Source: Pandoraea horticolens (GTDB lineage: Bacteria > Pseudomonadota > Gammaproteobacteria > Burkholderiales > Burkholderiaceae). Taken from it: a DNA stretch of 64,000 nucleotides. The notes under the pieces are model-generated. The model was not told the DNA's origin. It did not search any database and saw only the letters and a program-made list of their open reading frames with translations. Every line of letters begins with the position of its first letter. The first letter of the stretch is position 1. The position numbers and the translations under genes were made by a program. The stretch lies in assembly GCF_902459555.1 (NCBI RefSeq), contig NZ_CABPSM010000019.1, positions 1-64,000 on the forward strand, in the 5' to 3' direction. Positions 1-6,950 of this stretch are shown one piece after another.

Positions 1-77
1 TAGTCAAAAACACAGTCTTATGCCTACCCGTTATTGTAAGTGGGTGACTGTGTCCGGCGTTTCAGGGGGCCGCTCCA
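1..77 (-). mobile_element. Left end of a probable IS3-type insertion sequence (truncated by window)
   Basis: Read on the minus strand, a LysR reading frame stops matching its family at about position 79. It is followed by TGGAGCGGCCCCCTGAAACG, which starts with TG and has the C-run/GAAA layout typical of IS3-family terminal inverted repeats. About 75 bases of non-coding leader then run to the window edge, where a transposase start would be expected. The transposase and the other end lie outside, so the family assignment is inference from the end sequence and the abrupt break of the host gene. Confidence 0.45.
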
Positions 78-78
78 A

Positions 79-165
79 CTGCTCAATGTGCAGTCGCTCC
101 GCGGCCCGGGCAAAGTGAAGTTCCTCAACAACGGCCATGAGACATCGGAGGTGACGAAACTCCAT
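79..165 (-). pseudogene. N-terminal fragment of a LysR-family regulator, interrupted
   Basis: The minus-strand frame from an ATG at 165 begins MEFRHLRCLMAVVEELHF and continues through ARAAERLHIEQ. This is the canonical start of the LysR winged-helix domain (first two helices). A good ribosome-binding site (AGGGGG) precedes the ATG. After Gln29 the frame leaves the family, where SPLSR would be expected, and enters the putative IS end, stopping 15 codons later. Only 29 LysR codons remain here; any remainder would be left of the window. The fragment follows the MFS gene on the same strand. Confidence 0.65.
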
Positions 166-338
166 GACTGCCCCCTCTTCATCTCACTTACCTTTCCGCA
201 CCGAATTCCAGATGGCACATGACGTATCCGAAAACAACAGCGTCATCGCAAAACCAATTGACCAATGGATACCCTGAATGAATGCCCGCTGCCAAGTCAC
301 ATGTGCCGGGTATCCCGGTTACCGCACTGCCAGTCGCA
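166..338. other. Intergenic spacer between LysR fragment and MFS gene
   Basis: No gene is recognised in these 173 bases. They contain the ribosome-binding site of the LysR fragment. I see no convincing hairpin terminator for the MFS gene. Confidence 0.5.
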
Positions 339-1763
339 TCATGAACTCCGCACGACTACCGTCGCACGCTCGCGACGCCGCGTCATCCAGATGCTGAGCA
401 GGAAGCCGGCAACCAGCGGTACCAGCATCCAGCAGAGCCCCACACGCATCGCCTGAGCGTATGCCGCTGCGTCGCTACCATTGCCAAGCACAGCAAAGAA
501 CGCACCGCCAATGCAAGCCGTCGCGAAGGCAGCGCCAACGTAGAGCATCGCAACAATAGCTCCAGCGATCATGCCAGCGCGTCCTGCATCTACGTTCGTC
601 AGTACGATCCGCTGCAATGTCGGGAGCGCCATCCCTTGCCCTGTACCAGCGATTAGCAAGCCGAAATAGAACCCAGAACCTGGGACACCATGCCCCAACT
701 GCATTGCGCAAAGTGCGAAGCCGCTCGCAAGGCAGCCGAACCCGAGCGGCAACAAACCGTCTCCGATGCGGCGCGCGAGCCATGGTGTTGCGAGTGGACC
801 GAGCAGGTAGCCAGCGCCATAAGGCGCAAGGCCAAGACCGGACCGCAAAGGCGTCCAGCCAAGTCCTTCCTGCAGGAAGATGCCGTACGTGAGGAAAAAT
901 GAGGCTATACAGTAGAAAAGGAATGCCAGCAACAGTCCAATGGCTACGACGGGACGGCCAAGCACTGAGACATCGACGAGAGGGCCGCCCGATCGGAGCT
1001 CGATGCGTCGCTCTAGCCCAATAAACATGACGAACGCCGGCACACTCAGACCAAGACTCCATAGCATCCACACCGGCCAATGAAGCTCACGCCCTGCGGT
1101 TAGTGGATAAATTAGCATGATCAACGCGATTGTCAGTGTGACCACTCCTGGCACATCGATACGCGCACGGTGCTCCGCGCGATTTTCCGGCAGAAATCGC
1201 CATGCGCCGCCAAGTGCGAGCAGGCCAATTGGCACATTAACGAGAAAGACGACGCGCCAGTCGAGTCCCCATGGATGTAAGTCGATTAGCGCACCGCCAC
1301 CGATTTGGCCAACCACAGAGGCAAGTCCAAACACGAATCCATAGATACCCATCAGTCGCGCCTGCATCTGTATGGGAAAAACCGTGCGGATTGAAGCGAG
1401 GACCTGCGGTGTGATGAGCGCGGCGCTTATGCCTTGCAGAACCCGACCGGCAACCAATTGCGCTCCGCTGGTCGCCACTCCACATAGCGCTGACGCTACA
1501 ACAAATGCCGCCATCCCGATCATGAAAACGCGGCGACGCCCATATAAGTCGCCAAGACGCCCGCCCGTAATCAGCATGACGGCGTAAGCGAGCGCATATG
1601 CGGAAACCGTGAACTGGATCTGTGCCTCACTGGCCTTCAGGCCGACGTGTATGGCTGGCAACGCCAGATTGACGATGAAGTAGTCGAGCGGCGGCAGAAA
1701 CACGCCGGCGAAGAGCGAGGCGAGCGCGAAGCGGCGCTGCAACGGAGATGCTTCGATAGCCAT
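339..1763 (-). CDS. MFS transporter, DHA2 (EmrB/QacA-like) drug:proton antiporter type
   Basis: A 474-residue inner-membrane protein with many hydrophobic segments, matching the 14-helix DHA2 layout. The first helix carries LDYFIVNLALPAI, the DHA2 motif with its membrane Asp near residue 27. The loop after helix 2 carries GGRLGDLYGRRRVF (MFS motif A), and WRVVFLVNVPIG is the conserved segment before helix 7. DHA2 members usually export hydrophobic or cationic drugs by proton antiport; the substrate here is unknown. It is divergent from a MocR-type regulator with 102 bp between the starts, which suggests that protein or its ligand controls it. The gene looks intact and sits in accessory DNA. 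Confidence 0.85.
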   Translation of the reverse strand: MAIEASPLQRRFALASLFAGVFLPPLDYFIVNLALPAIHVGLKASEAQIQFTVSAYALAYAVMLITGGRLGDLYGRRRVFMIGMAAFVVASALCGVATSGAQLVAGRVLQGISAALITPQVLASIRTVFPIQMQARLMGIYGFVFGLASVVGQIGGGALIDLHPWGLDWRVVFLVNVPIGLLALGGAWRFLPENRAEHRARIDVPGVVTLTIALIMLIYPLTAGRELHWPVWMLWSLGLSVPAFVMFIGLERRIELRSGGPLVDVSVLGRPVVAIGLLLAFLFYCIASFFLTYGIFLQEGLGWTPLRSGLGLAPYGAGYLLGPLATPWLARRIGDGLLPLGFGCLASGFALCAMQLGHGVPGSGFYFGLLIAGTGQGMALPTLQRIVLTNVDAGRAGMIAGAIVAMLYVGAAFATACIGGAFFAVLGNGSDAAAYAQAMRVGLCWMLVPLVAGFLLSIWMTRRRERATVVVRSS

Positions 1764-1865
1764 GTGCGAATTCGAAAAGAGGAATGACGTGCTTCACACG
1801 ATAGCAATGGGTGGCACAATCGCATAAACCCGCTTTTGGAAAATAGATCAGTCCACTTTTCAATC

Positions 1866-3374
1866 ATGAACAAACGCGCTACGCTACCGGTCTGGGGGAC
1901 TTTCATCGTCGATCCGGCGTCCGCTCTCCCGTTCCAGGAGCAAATTGCCAGTCATTTACGCAACGCTGTACTGCGTGGTCACTTGCGTCCTGGCGCGCGG
2001 CTGCCGCCATCGCGGTCGTTTGCGGCGGAACTGGGTGTATCGCGGCAGACCGTCGTGCTTGCCTACGATCGACTGGTCGCGGAGGGATATGCACAAGGGC
2101 GACGCGGCTCCGGCATCTACGTACCCGATGTGCTTCCGGAAGATCTCGCGCCGCCTGCCATCGGACGTGAAGTGTCGGAGACCGCAGCGCGCGACGATGC
2201 CTACCGAGGGCTTTCCAGGCGTGGCAGCGGGCTCGTCAAGCTACCCATTACGCCGGTACCGCGCGGTCCTGGCCTGCTGGCGCCAGGTACACCTGCCCTC
2301 GATGCGTTTCCGTATGACACCTGGGCGCGCCTGTCCGCCCGCTTCTGGCGTAGCCGACCGTCCATCGATCAACTTGGTTACGCCGATCCGGCAGGCTTTC
2401 TGCCGCTGCGCGCCGCCATTGCCGAACATCTGGGCGCGACGCGTGGCCTGCCCTGCGGCGCGGACGACGTCGTAATCACATCTGGCTCGCAGCATGCAAT
2501 CGAGCTGGCCGCGCGCTTGCTCACCGACCCAGGCGACGCCGTGTGGGTCGAAAACCCGGGCTTTATTGCCGGACATAGCGCGATTGAGAGCGCCGGAGCA
2601 CGCATCGTGCCAGTGCCGGTCGATATGGAAGGACTCGACGTCAATGCCGGCATGCGTCTCGCCGGTGAAGCACGTCTTGCCGTCGTCACACCATCGCATC
2701 AATATCCTCTGGGTGTAACCATGAGTCTGCGGCGCCGGCTCGCCCTGTTGGACTGGGCTGAACAAGCGAGTGCGTGGATTGTCGAGGACGACTGCGATGG
2801 CGACTATCGCTACGCAGGCCGACCGCTGCAACCGCTACGCGCACTCGCTCGGCAGTCGGCGGCGAATCGTGTCGTCTACGTCGGTACGTTCGCAAAGGTG
2901 CTCGCGCCCGGTCTCAGGCTCGGTTTTTTGATAGCGCCCCCCAGTCTTGCCGGCGCGTTCGCGCATGCCCGCGGGCTGGTCGACAGACAATCACCGCCGC
3001 CTCTGCAGGTCGTCCTCGCGGAATTCATTGGCGAAGGACATTTCGCCACACATCTGCGCCGCATGCGGATGCTCTACGCAGAGCGGCGAGATGCGCTACT
3101 GACCGCGCTTGAACGTCATTGTCCCGATGTACTCGACTGGGGTACTGCTCCGAACGCCGGACTGCATCTCGTCGCTAGGCTGCGCGATGCGGACACACCG
3201 GATGTTGACCTTACGGTGTGGGGCGCCGCAGCGGCGCTGGGGTTGCAAACGCCGCCGCTGTCACCTCATTTCCGGACAGGTGGCGAAGCCGGGCTCGTGA
3301 TCGGATTCGGCGCAACGCGACCCGACAACATGTCGGGCGCGGTTCGAAGGTTGCGGCGTGCCATCCGCGGCTAG
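1866..3374 (+). CDS. MocR/PdxR-type GntR-family regulator with aminotransferase-like domain
   Basis: A 502-residue two-domain regulator. Residues ~10-80 form a GntR winged helix (LPPSRSFAAELGVSRQTVVL followed by AYDRLVAEGY and a GRRGSGIYV wing). Residues ~110-500 are a fold-type I aminotransferase domain with SGSQHAIELAARLL, VEDDCDGDYRY and the PLP-lysine motif VGTFAKVLAPGLRLGF. MocR proteins usually bind PLP or a PLP-amine adduct and regulate a divergent gene rather than catalyse transamination. The ATG at 1866 is preferred over an upstream in-frame TTG at 1836 because the protein then begins MNKRATLPVWG close to the winged helix. The divergent MFS gene is the obvious target; the ligand cannot be told. 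Confidence 0.88.
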   Translation: MNKRATLPVWGTFIVDPASALPFQEQIASHLRNAVLRGHLRPGARLPPSRSFAAELGVSRQTVVLAYDRLVAEGYAQGRRGSGIYVPDVLPEDLAPPAIGREVSETAARDDAYRGLSRRGSGLVKLPITPVPRGPGLLAPGTPALDAFPYDTWARLSARFWRSRPSIDQLGYADPAGFLPLRAAIAEHLGATRGLPCGADDVVITSGSQHAIELAARLLTDPGDAVWVENPGFIAGHSAIESAGARIVPVPVDMEGLDVNAGMRLAGEARLAVVTPSHQYPLGVTMSLRRRLALLDWAEQASAWIVEDDCDGDYRYAGRPLQPLRALARQSAANRVVYVGTFAKVLAPGLRLGFLIAPPSLAGAFAHARGLVDRQSPPPLQVVLAEFIGEGHFATHLRRMRMLYAERRDALLTALERHCPDVLDWGTAPNAGLHLVARLRDADTPDVDLTVWGAAAALGLQTPPLSPHFRTGGEAGLVIGFGATRPDNMSGAVRRLRRAIRG

Positions 3375-3448
3375 CGGCCCATGTCCCGATGTATAGATAT
3401 GATCTGCATTGAGAAATCCAGACCACGGATTGGTTGCGTAACTAACCT

Positions 3449-3877
3449 TCAAATCGCTGGGGCGTCCACCGCGCTAGCGCGAAGCGCCGTCAAATCAGCT
3501 TGGTGTCCGAAAATCCCCCAGTTCTCTTCAGGGATTTCATGGATCACGACATAGACCGGAGCCACGGAGGTGCTGGCCGGACGGCGATCGAGAATGCTGG
3601 TTGCGCCTTCGATCAACTTGCACTTCCCAGCGTCATCCAGACCCCCGGCGATCACGTAGATTTGGAGTGTGACGACCGGCATCCATGCAGGAGCACCGCC
3701 CATAAATACCGAATCAGCGGGATAGTCGGCAAAGTAGATCCACACGGTGCTGATCACCAACGGCGAGTACGGCAGCGACTCGCAATCAAGTCCTAGTTGA
3801 GTGAGCGAACTCGCGATTTGCTTGCGATCGTCGGCACTAAAGGTGCCTGCGGGTGAATGAATGATGAGCGTGGGCAT
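3449..3877 (-). CDS. Tautomerase-superfamily protein (cis-CaaD-like, Tautomerase_3)
   Basis: The 142-residue product starts at MPTLIIHSPAGTFSADDRK, which puts Pro1, the catalytic base of this superfamily, right after the removable Met. An in-frame ATG 19 codons upstream would bury that proline, so it was not chosen. The C-terminal part VVIHEIPEENWGIFGHQ resembles the conserved end of cis-3-chloroacrylic acid dehalogenase-like tautomerases. These act on small unsaturated or halogenated carboxylates or keto-enol pairs; the substrate is unknown. It lies 71 bp downstream of the SDR gene on the same strand, probably in one transcript under the divergent AraC-type regulator. Confidence 0.75.
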   Translation of the reverse strand: MPTLIIHSPAGTFSADDRKQIASSLTQLGLDCESLPYSPLVISTVWIYFADYPADSVFMGGAPAWMPVVTLQIYVIAGGLDDAGKCKLIEGATSILDRRPASTSVAPVYVVIHEIPEENWGIFGHQADLTALRASAVDAPAI

Positions 3878-3948
3878 GTACGGACCACCGTGATCTGGAT
3901 TCGGGGTGTGAAGGATGCAGCCCGAAGACGGCATCCCGTTGCGGCAAC

Positions 3949-4704
3949 CTAGATGGTCTGCCCGCCGGAGACTTCGATACGCTGGCCATTGACCCAGCGG
4001 TTGTCGGGGCCCAACAGGCTGGCGACCATCGGGCCAATATCATCGGGCACTCCCACGCGACCGAGGGCCGTCATGCTGGCGAAAGCCTTGTTGTAGTCTG
4101 GGATGTCGCGCACGGCGCCACCCAGGAAGTCGGTTTCGATGGCGCCGGGGGCCACGGTGTTGACGGCGATCCCGCGCGTACCCAATTCCTTGGCCATGTA
4201 GACCGACAGAATCTCCACTGCGCCCTTGGCGGCCGAGTAGGCAGAAAAGCCCGGGAACGAGACGCGCGTCAGCCCCGAAGAAAAGTTGACGATGCGACCG
4301 CCGTCGGCGAGCAACGGCAGCAACGCCTGGGTGAGGAAGAACACGCCCTTCACGTGGACATTGAACAGGGAATCGAACTGCGCCTCCGTAGTAGCCGCAA
4401 AGTCCGCCATTTCGCCATGACCGGCGTTGTTAACCAGATTGTCGAGCGTGTCGCAGCCCCAGGTGTCGGTGAGCGCCTTGCGAACGGCAGCGACGAAGTT
4501 TGCAAAGGAGGCCACATTGCCCGTATCCAGTTGCAGAGCAACAGCTTTGCGGCCGAGCGCCTGGATTTCAGCGACGACGGCGTCGGCTCCCTCTTTGCCG
4601 CCCCGGTAGGTGACGATCACATCACCGCCATGGCGGGCGATGCTCAGTGCGGTGTTACGGCCGAGGCCTCGGCTAGCGCCAGTGACGAGAGAAATGGCAG
4701 TCAT
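3949..4704 (-). CDS. Short-chain dehydrogenase/reductase (classical SDR)
   Basis: The 251-residue NAD(P)-dependent oxidoreductase has cofactor motif TGASRGLG at residues 8-15, structural motif NNAG, catalytic YSAAK, and the usual SDR ending WVNGQRIEVSGGQTI. The Arg after TGAS suggests NADPH preference. The ATG at 4704 is supported by an AAGGAG ribosome-binding site, whereas the longer frame upstream has no SDR similarity. It is followed by a tautomerase and divergent from an AraC-type regulator, an arrangement usual for reductases that act on reactive carbonyls. The substrate is not known. Confidence 0.88.
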   Translation of the reverse strand: MTAISLVTGASRGLGRNTALSIARHGGDVIVTYRGGKEGADAVVAEIQALGRKAVALQLDTGNVASFANFVAAVRKALTDTWGCDTLDNLVNNAGHGEMADFAATTEAQFDSLFNVHVKGVFFLTQALLPLLADGGRIVNFSSGLTRVSFPGFSAYSAAKGAVEILSVYMAKELGTRGIAVNTVAPGAIETDFLGGAVRDIPDYNKAFASMTALGRVGVPDDIGPMVASLLGPDNRWVNGQRIEVSGGQTI

Positions 4705-4757
4705 GGAACGCTCCTTGTTGGTGTGAGACCAGTGTAGGAACTCCCGCCCTGCCCGGG

Positions 4758-4788
4758 TTGCTCGATCATGCGAGATTCTTGCTCGATC
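4758..4788. promoter_or_regulatory. Direct repeat TTGCTCGATC x2, candidate AraC-type operator
   Basis: Two perfect copies of TTGCTCGATC start at 4758 and 4779, exactly 21 bp apart, about two turns of the helix. They lie in the 161-bp region between the divergent SDR and AraC-type genes, 54-84 bp upstream of the SDR start. Tandem same-direction half-sites with this spacing are the usual binding arrangement of AraC-family activators. That the neighbouring regulator binds here is inference. Confidence 0.55.
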
Positions 4789-4865
4789 GTTTTTTCTTGC
4801 CCTAAGAACGGCTAACAACTCTAATACAGATAGGAAAATGACGGATGAAATGATTGCCTAAATCC

Positions 4866-5828
4866 ATGAAAGCACTTACCCAATCCTCCGGTCGGGCCGA
4901 ACCCATCGCCCACAGCTCCGATGGCTCGCTGCTGCAACTGGCGCGCCGCTACGCCGACGCACATATCAATCCCGAAGGTGTCGCACCCACCTTGATCGAT
5001 GGCATAGTCATCCTCCGTGAGACGGCGGCGTCCGCGCTGCAATATGCAATCAACAAGCCGCTGGTGGCCGTGGTACTGCAAGGCGAAAAACGGGTAACCA
5101 TGGGCAATCGCAGCTTTGATTTCGGCGCTGGTCAGTCGCTTTTGATCAGCACCGACGTGCCGACAGTCAGCCAGATTACAAAAGCGAGCCTGGCAGCCCC
5201 ATATTACTCGCTGGTCGTCGAGCTCGATGCGGCCATCATTGCCGAGTTAGTTGGCGAGATAGGCGCGCTCCCCTACGTGATGGATCAGCCAGTGCGAGTC
5301 GATCCAACCGAGGCGGAGGTTGCCGAGGCCGCGCTGCGCCTGCTCAAGCTGCTGGAGCGCCCCGCCGCACTGGCAGTGCTAGGCCGCCAGTTGGTGCGCG
5401 AACTGCATTTCTGGCTACTGTCCGGGCAACACGGTAGCGCCATTCGTGCGCTGGGCGTCACCGATAGTCACACGCAGCGAATTGCCCGCGCAATCTCAGT
5501 CATTCGCGAACAGTATGCCAAGCCAGTGCGGATGGAAACGCTGGCCAATGCCGCGGGCATGAGCCTGTCAGGCTTCCATACGCATTTCCGCAACATCACC
5601 ACGCTAACGCCCCTGCAGTTTCAGAAACAACTCCGCCTACTCGAAGCGCGTCGGTGCATGCTGGTCGAAGGCACGTCGATCACCCGCGCCGCTCATCACG
5701 TCGGCTACGAAAGCGTCCCCCAGTTCACCCGCGAGTACGCCCGGATGTTTGGTCAACCACCGGCGCGCGACATTCGCCAAGCGCGCATGCAAACTAGTGC
5801 TTCCGTGTTGATTTCCACCAAATCCTGA
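4866..5828 (+). CDS. AraC-family transcriptional regulator (AraC_N type, YqhC-like layout)
   Basis: A 320-residue protein. Residues ~30-190 form a cupin-like ligand-binding domain of the AraC_N type (LQGEKRVTMGNRSFDFGAGQ, then the segment reading PYYSLVVELD). Residues ~210-315 hold two helix-turn-helix units (LANAAGMSLSGFHTHFR; ITRAAHHVGYESVPQFTREY) and the family ending FGQPPARDIRQ. ATG 4866 is preferred over an in-frame TTG at 4854. Regulators of this subtype commonly sit divergent from aldehyde or carbonyl reductases and activate them. That fits the adjacent SDR and the paired repeats in the shared promoter region. The inducer is unknown. Confidence 0.88.
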   Translation: MKALTQSSGRAEPIAHSSDGSLLQLARRYADAHINPEGVAPTLIDGIVILRETAASALQYAINKPLVAVVLQGEKRVTMGNRSFDFGAGQSLLISTDVPTVSQITKASLAAPYYSLVVELDAAIIAELVGEIGALPYVMDQPVRVDPTEAEVAEAALRLLKLLERPAALAVLGRQLVRELHFWLLSGQHGSAIRALGVTDSHTQRIARAISVIREQYAKPVRMETLANAAGMSLSGFHTHFRNITTLTPLQFQKQLRLLEARRCMLVEGTSITRAAHHVGYESVPQFTREYARMFGQPPARDIRQARMQTSASVLISTKS

Positions 5829-5903
5829 CCACAGCGGCTAGTGGGGCCAGGATATGCCTTGGGGTGATGGGCAGCGCCATCATGTCGGCTGTGTTGCCGC
5901 TCC
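5829..5903. other. Spacer after araC-type gene
   Basis: These 75 bases contain no recognised gene or clear terminator. The remnant of a mobile element begins immediately to the right. Confidence 0.4.
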
Positions 5904-6083
5904 TCAGGGCGCAGGGCCCTTCTTGAATCCTCGATCCCCCGCCATGAATGCCTCCCGCATGTGCGGAGTCAGCGTCGCGGCATCGATCGCCTCACCATAC
6001 GCCTGCGCGTGCAGCGCCGCGTAGCGGTCGAGGTCGAGGTCGAGGTCGAGGTCGGCCTTAAGGCTGACCGGGCACGCGAAGAT
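5904..6083 (-). pseudogene. C-terminal remnant of a DUF2274 protein (Tn4371-type ICE gene)
   Basis: The minus-strand frame reads IFACPVSLKAD, a run of LD dipeptides, then RYAALHAQAYGEAIDAATLT and PHMREAFMAGDRGFKK before a stop at 5904. This matches the C-terminal part of the small DUF2274 proteins found next to the trb conjugation genes of Tn4371-like integrative conjugative elements. The N-terminal part is missing and replaced by integrase sequence. The LD run comes from a hexamer repeat; normal family members have a single LD here. The assignment rests on remembered family sequence. Confidence 0.6.
6026..6054. repeat. Hexanucleotide tandem repeat GGTCGA x4.8
   Basis: Four full GGTCGA units and a partial fifth lie inside the DUF2274 remnant. 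On the minus strand they encode Leu-Asp four times, where the family normally has one Leu-Asp. The unit is a multiple of three, so the frame is kept. Confidence 0.9.
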
Positions 6084-6648
6084 CAGTCAGCAGGATCATG
6101 CGTAACGCCAGCCGGATGGCCGGATAGGTCGCCACCGATTCCATCCGTCGCGCCATCAGGCGGATCTCAAGCGGCGACAAGCCGCGATCCTTCACCTTGT
6201 TGCACAAGGCTCACAGGTCGTCGGAGGCGATTTCGCGGAGCTAGCGGTTGTCGAAGGCCGGCAAGATGTCCCGATCGACGATGCTCTTGCGCATCGCCTT
6301 GGTTCTGTCGGCCATCCGGGTGCCCGCCAGCCACTTCCCGGTCATCTCGCCGAATGTCTTGGCGGCGGTCAGGCGGCGCTTCTCGCGCTGCTTCTCCGGC
6401 GCGGGGGACTTGCCCTGAGCGACGGCCTTTTTGGCGTCGATCAGCTTTTCACGGGCAAGAGCCAGCGAAATACCGGCAGGTCCGTAGCGGCCAATGGCAA
6501 GAGTTTCGCGGCGTCCGTTGAGGCGGTAGTAGTAGCGGAAGGTGACGGTACCGGTAGGCGATACCGTTACGTACATCCCGTCGCGGTCTGAAGCCTTATA
6601 AATCTTGGACTTAGGCTTGAGATTGCGCAGCGCTGTGTCGGTAAGCAT
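6084..6648 (-). pseudogene. Decayed P4-type tyrosine integrase
   Basis: The minus-strand ATG at 6648, with an AGGAGA ribosome-binding site, starts MLTDTALRNLKPKSKIYKAS followed by DRDGMYVTVSPTG and YYRLNGRRETLAIGRYG. This is the DUF4102 arm-binding domain of P4-type integrases. An in-frame TAG at 6241-6243 ends the frame after FDNR, and the next codons (LREIASDDL) continue the family. A second stop lies at 6211-6213. Around 6181 sequence jumps from VKDRG to LSPLEIRLM, an internal deletion of the core-binding region. After ILLT the catalytic Arg and Tyr parts are absent and the sequence joins the DUF2274 remnant. It is certainly inactive. It points away from guaA, as expected of an island integrated there. 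Confidence 0.8.
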
Positions 6649-6950
6649 CGAGGTTTTTCTCCTGTTTCGTGACGGCCTTTACCGTCAGGGGCCAGGAGAT
6701 CTGCTGATGCCGGGAAAGCCGCATAAAACAAGCTTTCCCGAGAAGACCTTTACCGTCAAAGACGGCTTTGGTCTGGATAGTGAACAGGACCGGTCTTAAT
6801 CCGACCCTCAGTTCTTACCGGCAATTCCACCGCCAACTTGTTCCGCTGACCGGCGATAGCCACCGATAGCTGTCGTGACGCATTCCCCCTTAGATCAACA
6901 CGTTACGACAGTTTTTCGATAGCCTGCGATAGTCCCCGGAGGACCTGATC
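6649..6950. promoter_or_regulatory. Repeat-rich spacer between integrase relic and guaA 3' end
   Basis: This stretch has no gene but is full of ordered repeats. The 12-mer CCTTTACCGTCA occurs at 6676 and 6747, each with GACGG close by to form small inverted repeats. A perfect 9-bp inverted repeat CGGGAAAGC/GCTTTCCCG spans 6711-6740. A 16-bp motif occurs at 6854 and 6917 (14 of 16 identical), each made of two CGATAG hexamers 10 bp apart. Position next to the integrase start and the guaA end fits an attachment region with integrase or accessory-protein sites, or the integrase promoter. No binding data are implied. Confidence 0.5.

Noticed and set aside
4705-4818. Longer N-terminus for the SDR protein (38 extra codons)
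   Set aside because: It would cover the direct repeats and promoter region, and the AAGGAG site plus the family start support the ATG at 4704.
5961-6521. 186-codon plus-strand frame over the integrase relic
   Set aside because: The opposite strand shows clear integrase and DUF2274 similarity. This frame gives Arg/Pro/Ser-rich low-complexity protein and exists only by composition.
6911-6922. TTTTTCGATAG considered as the Tn4371-type attachment core
   Set aside because: It resembles but does not match the TTTTTC-type target of that family as I recall it, and no second copy was found on the far side. The guaA 3' end is the better candidate.
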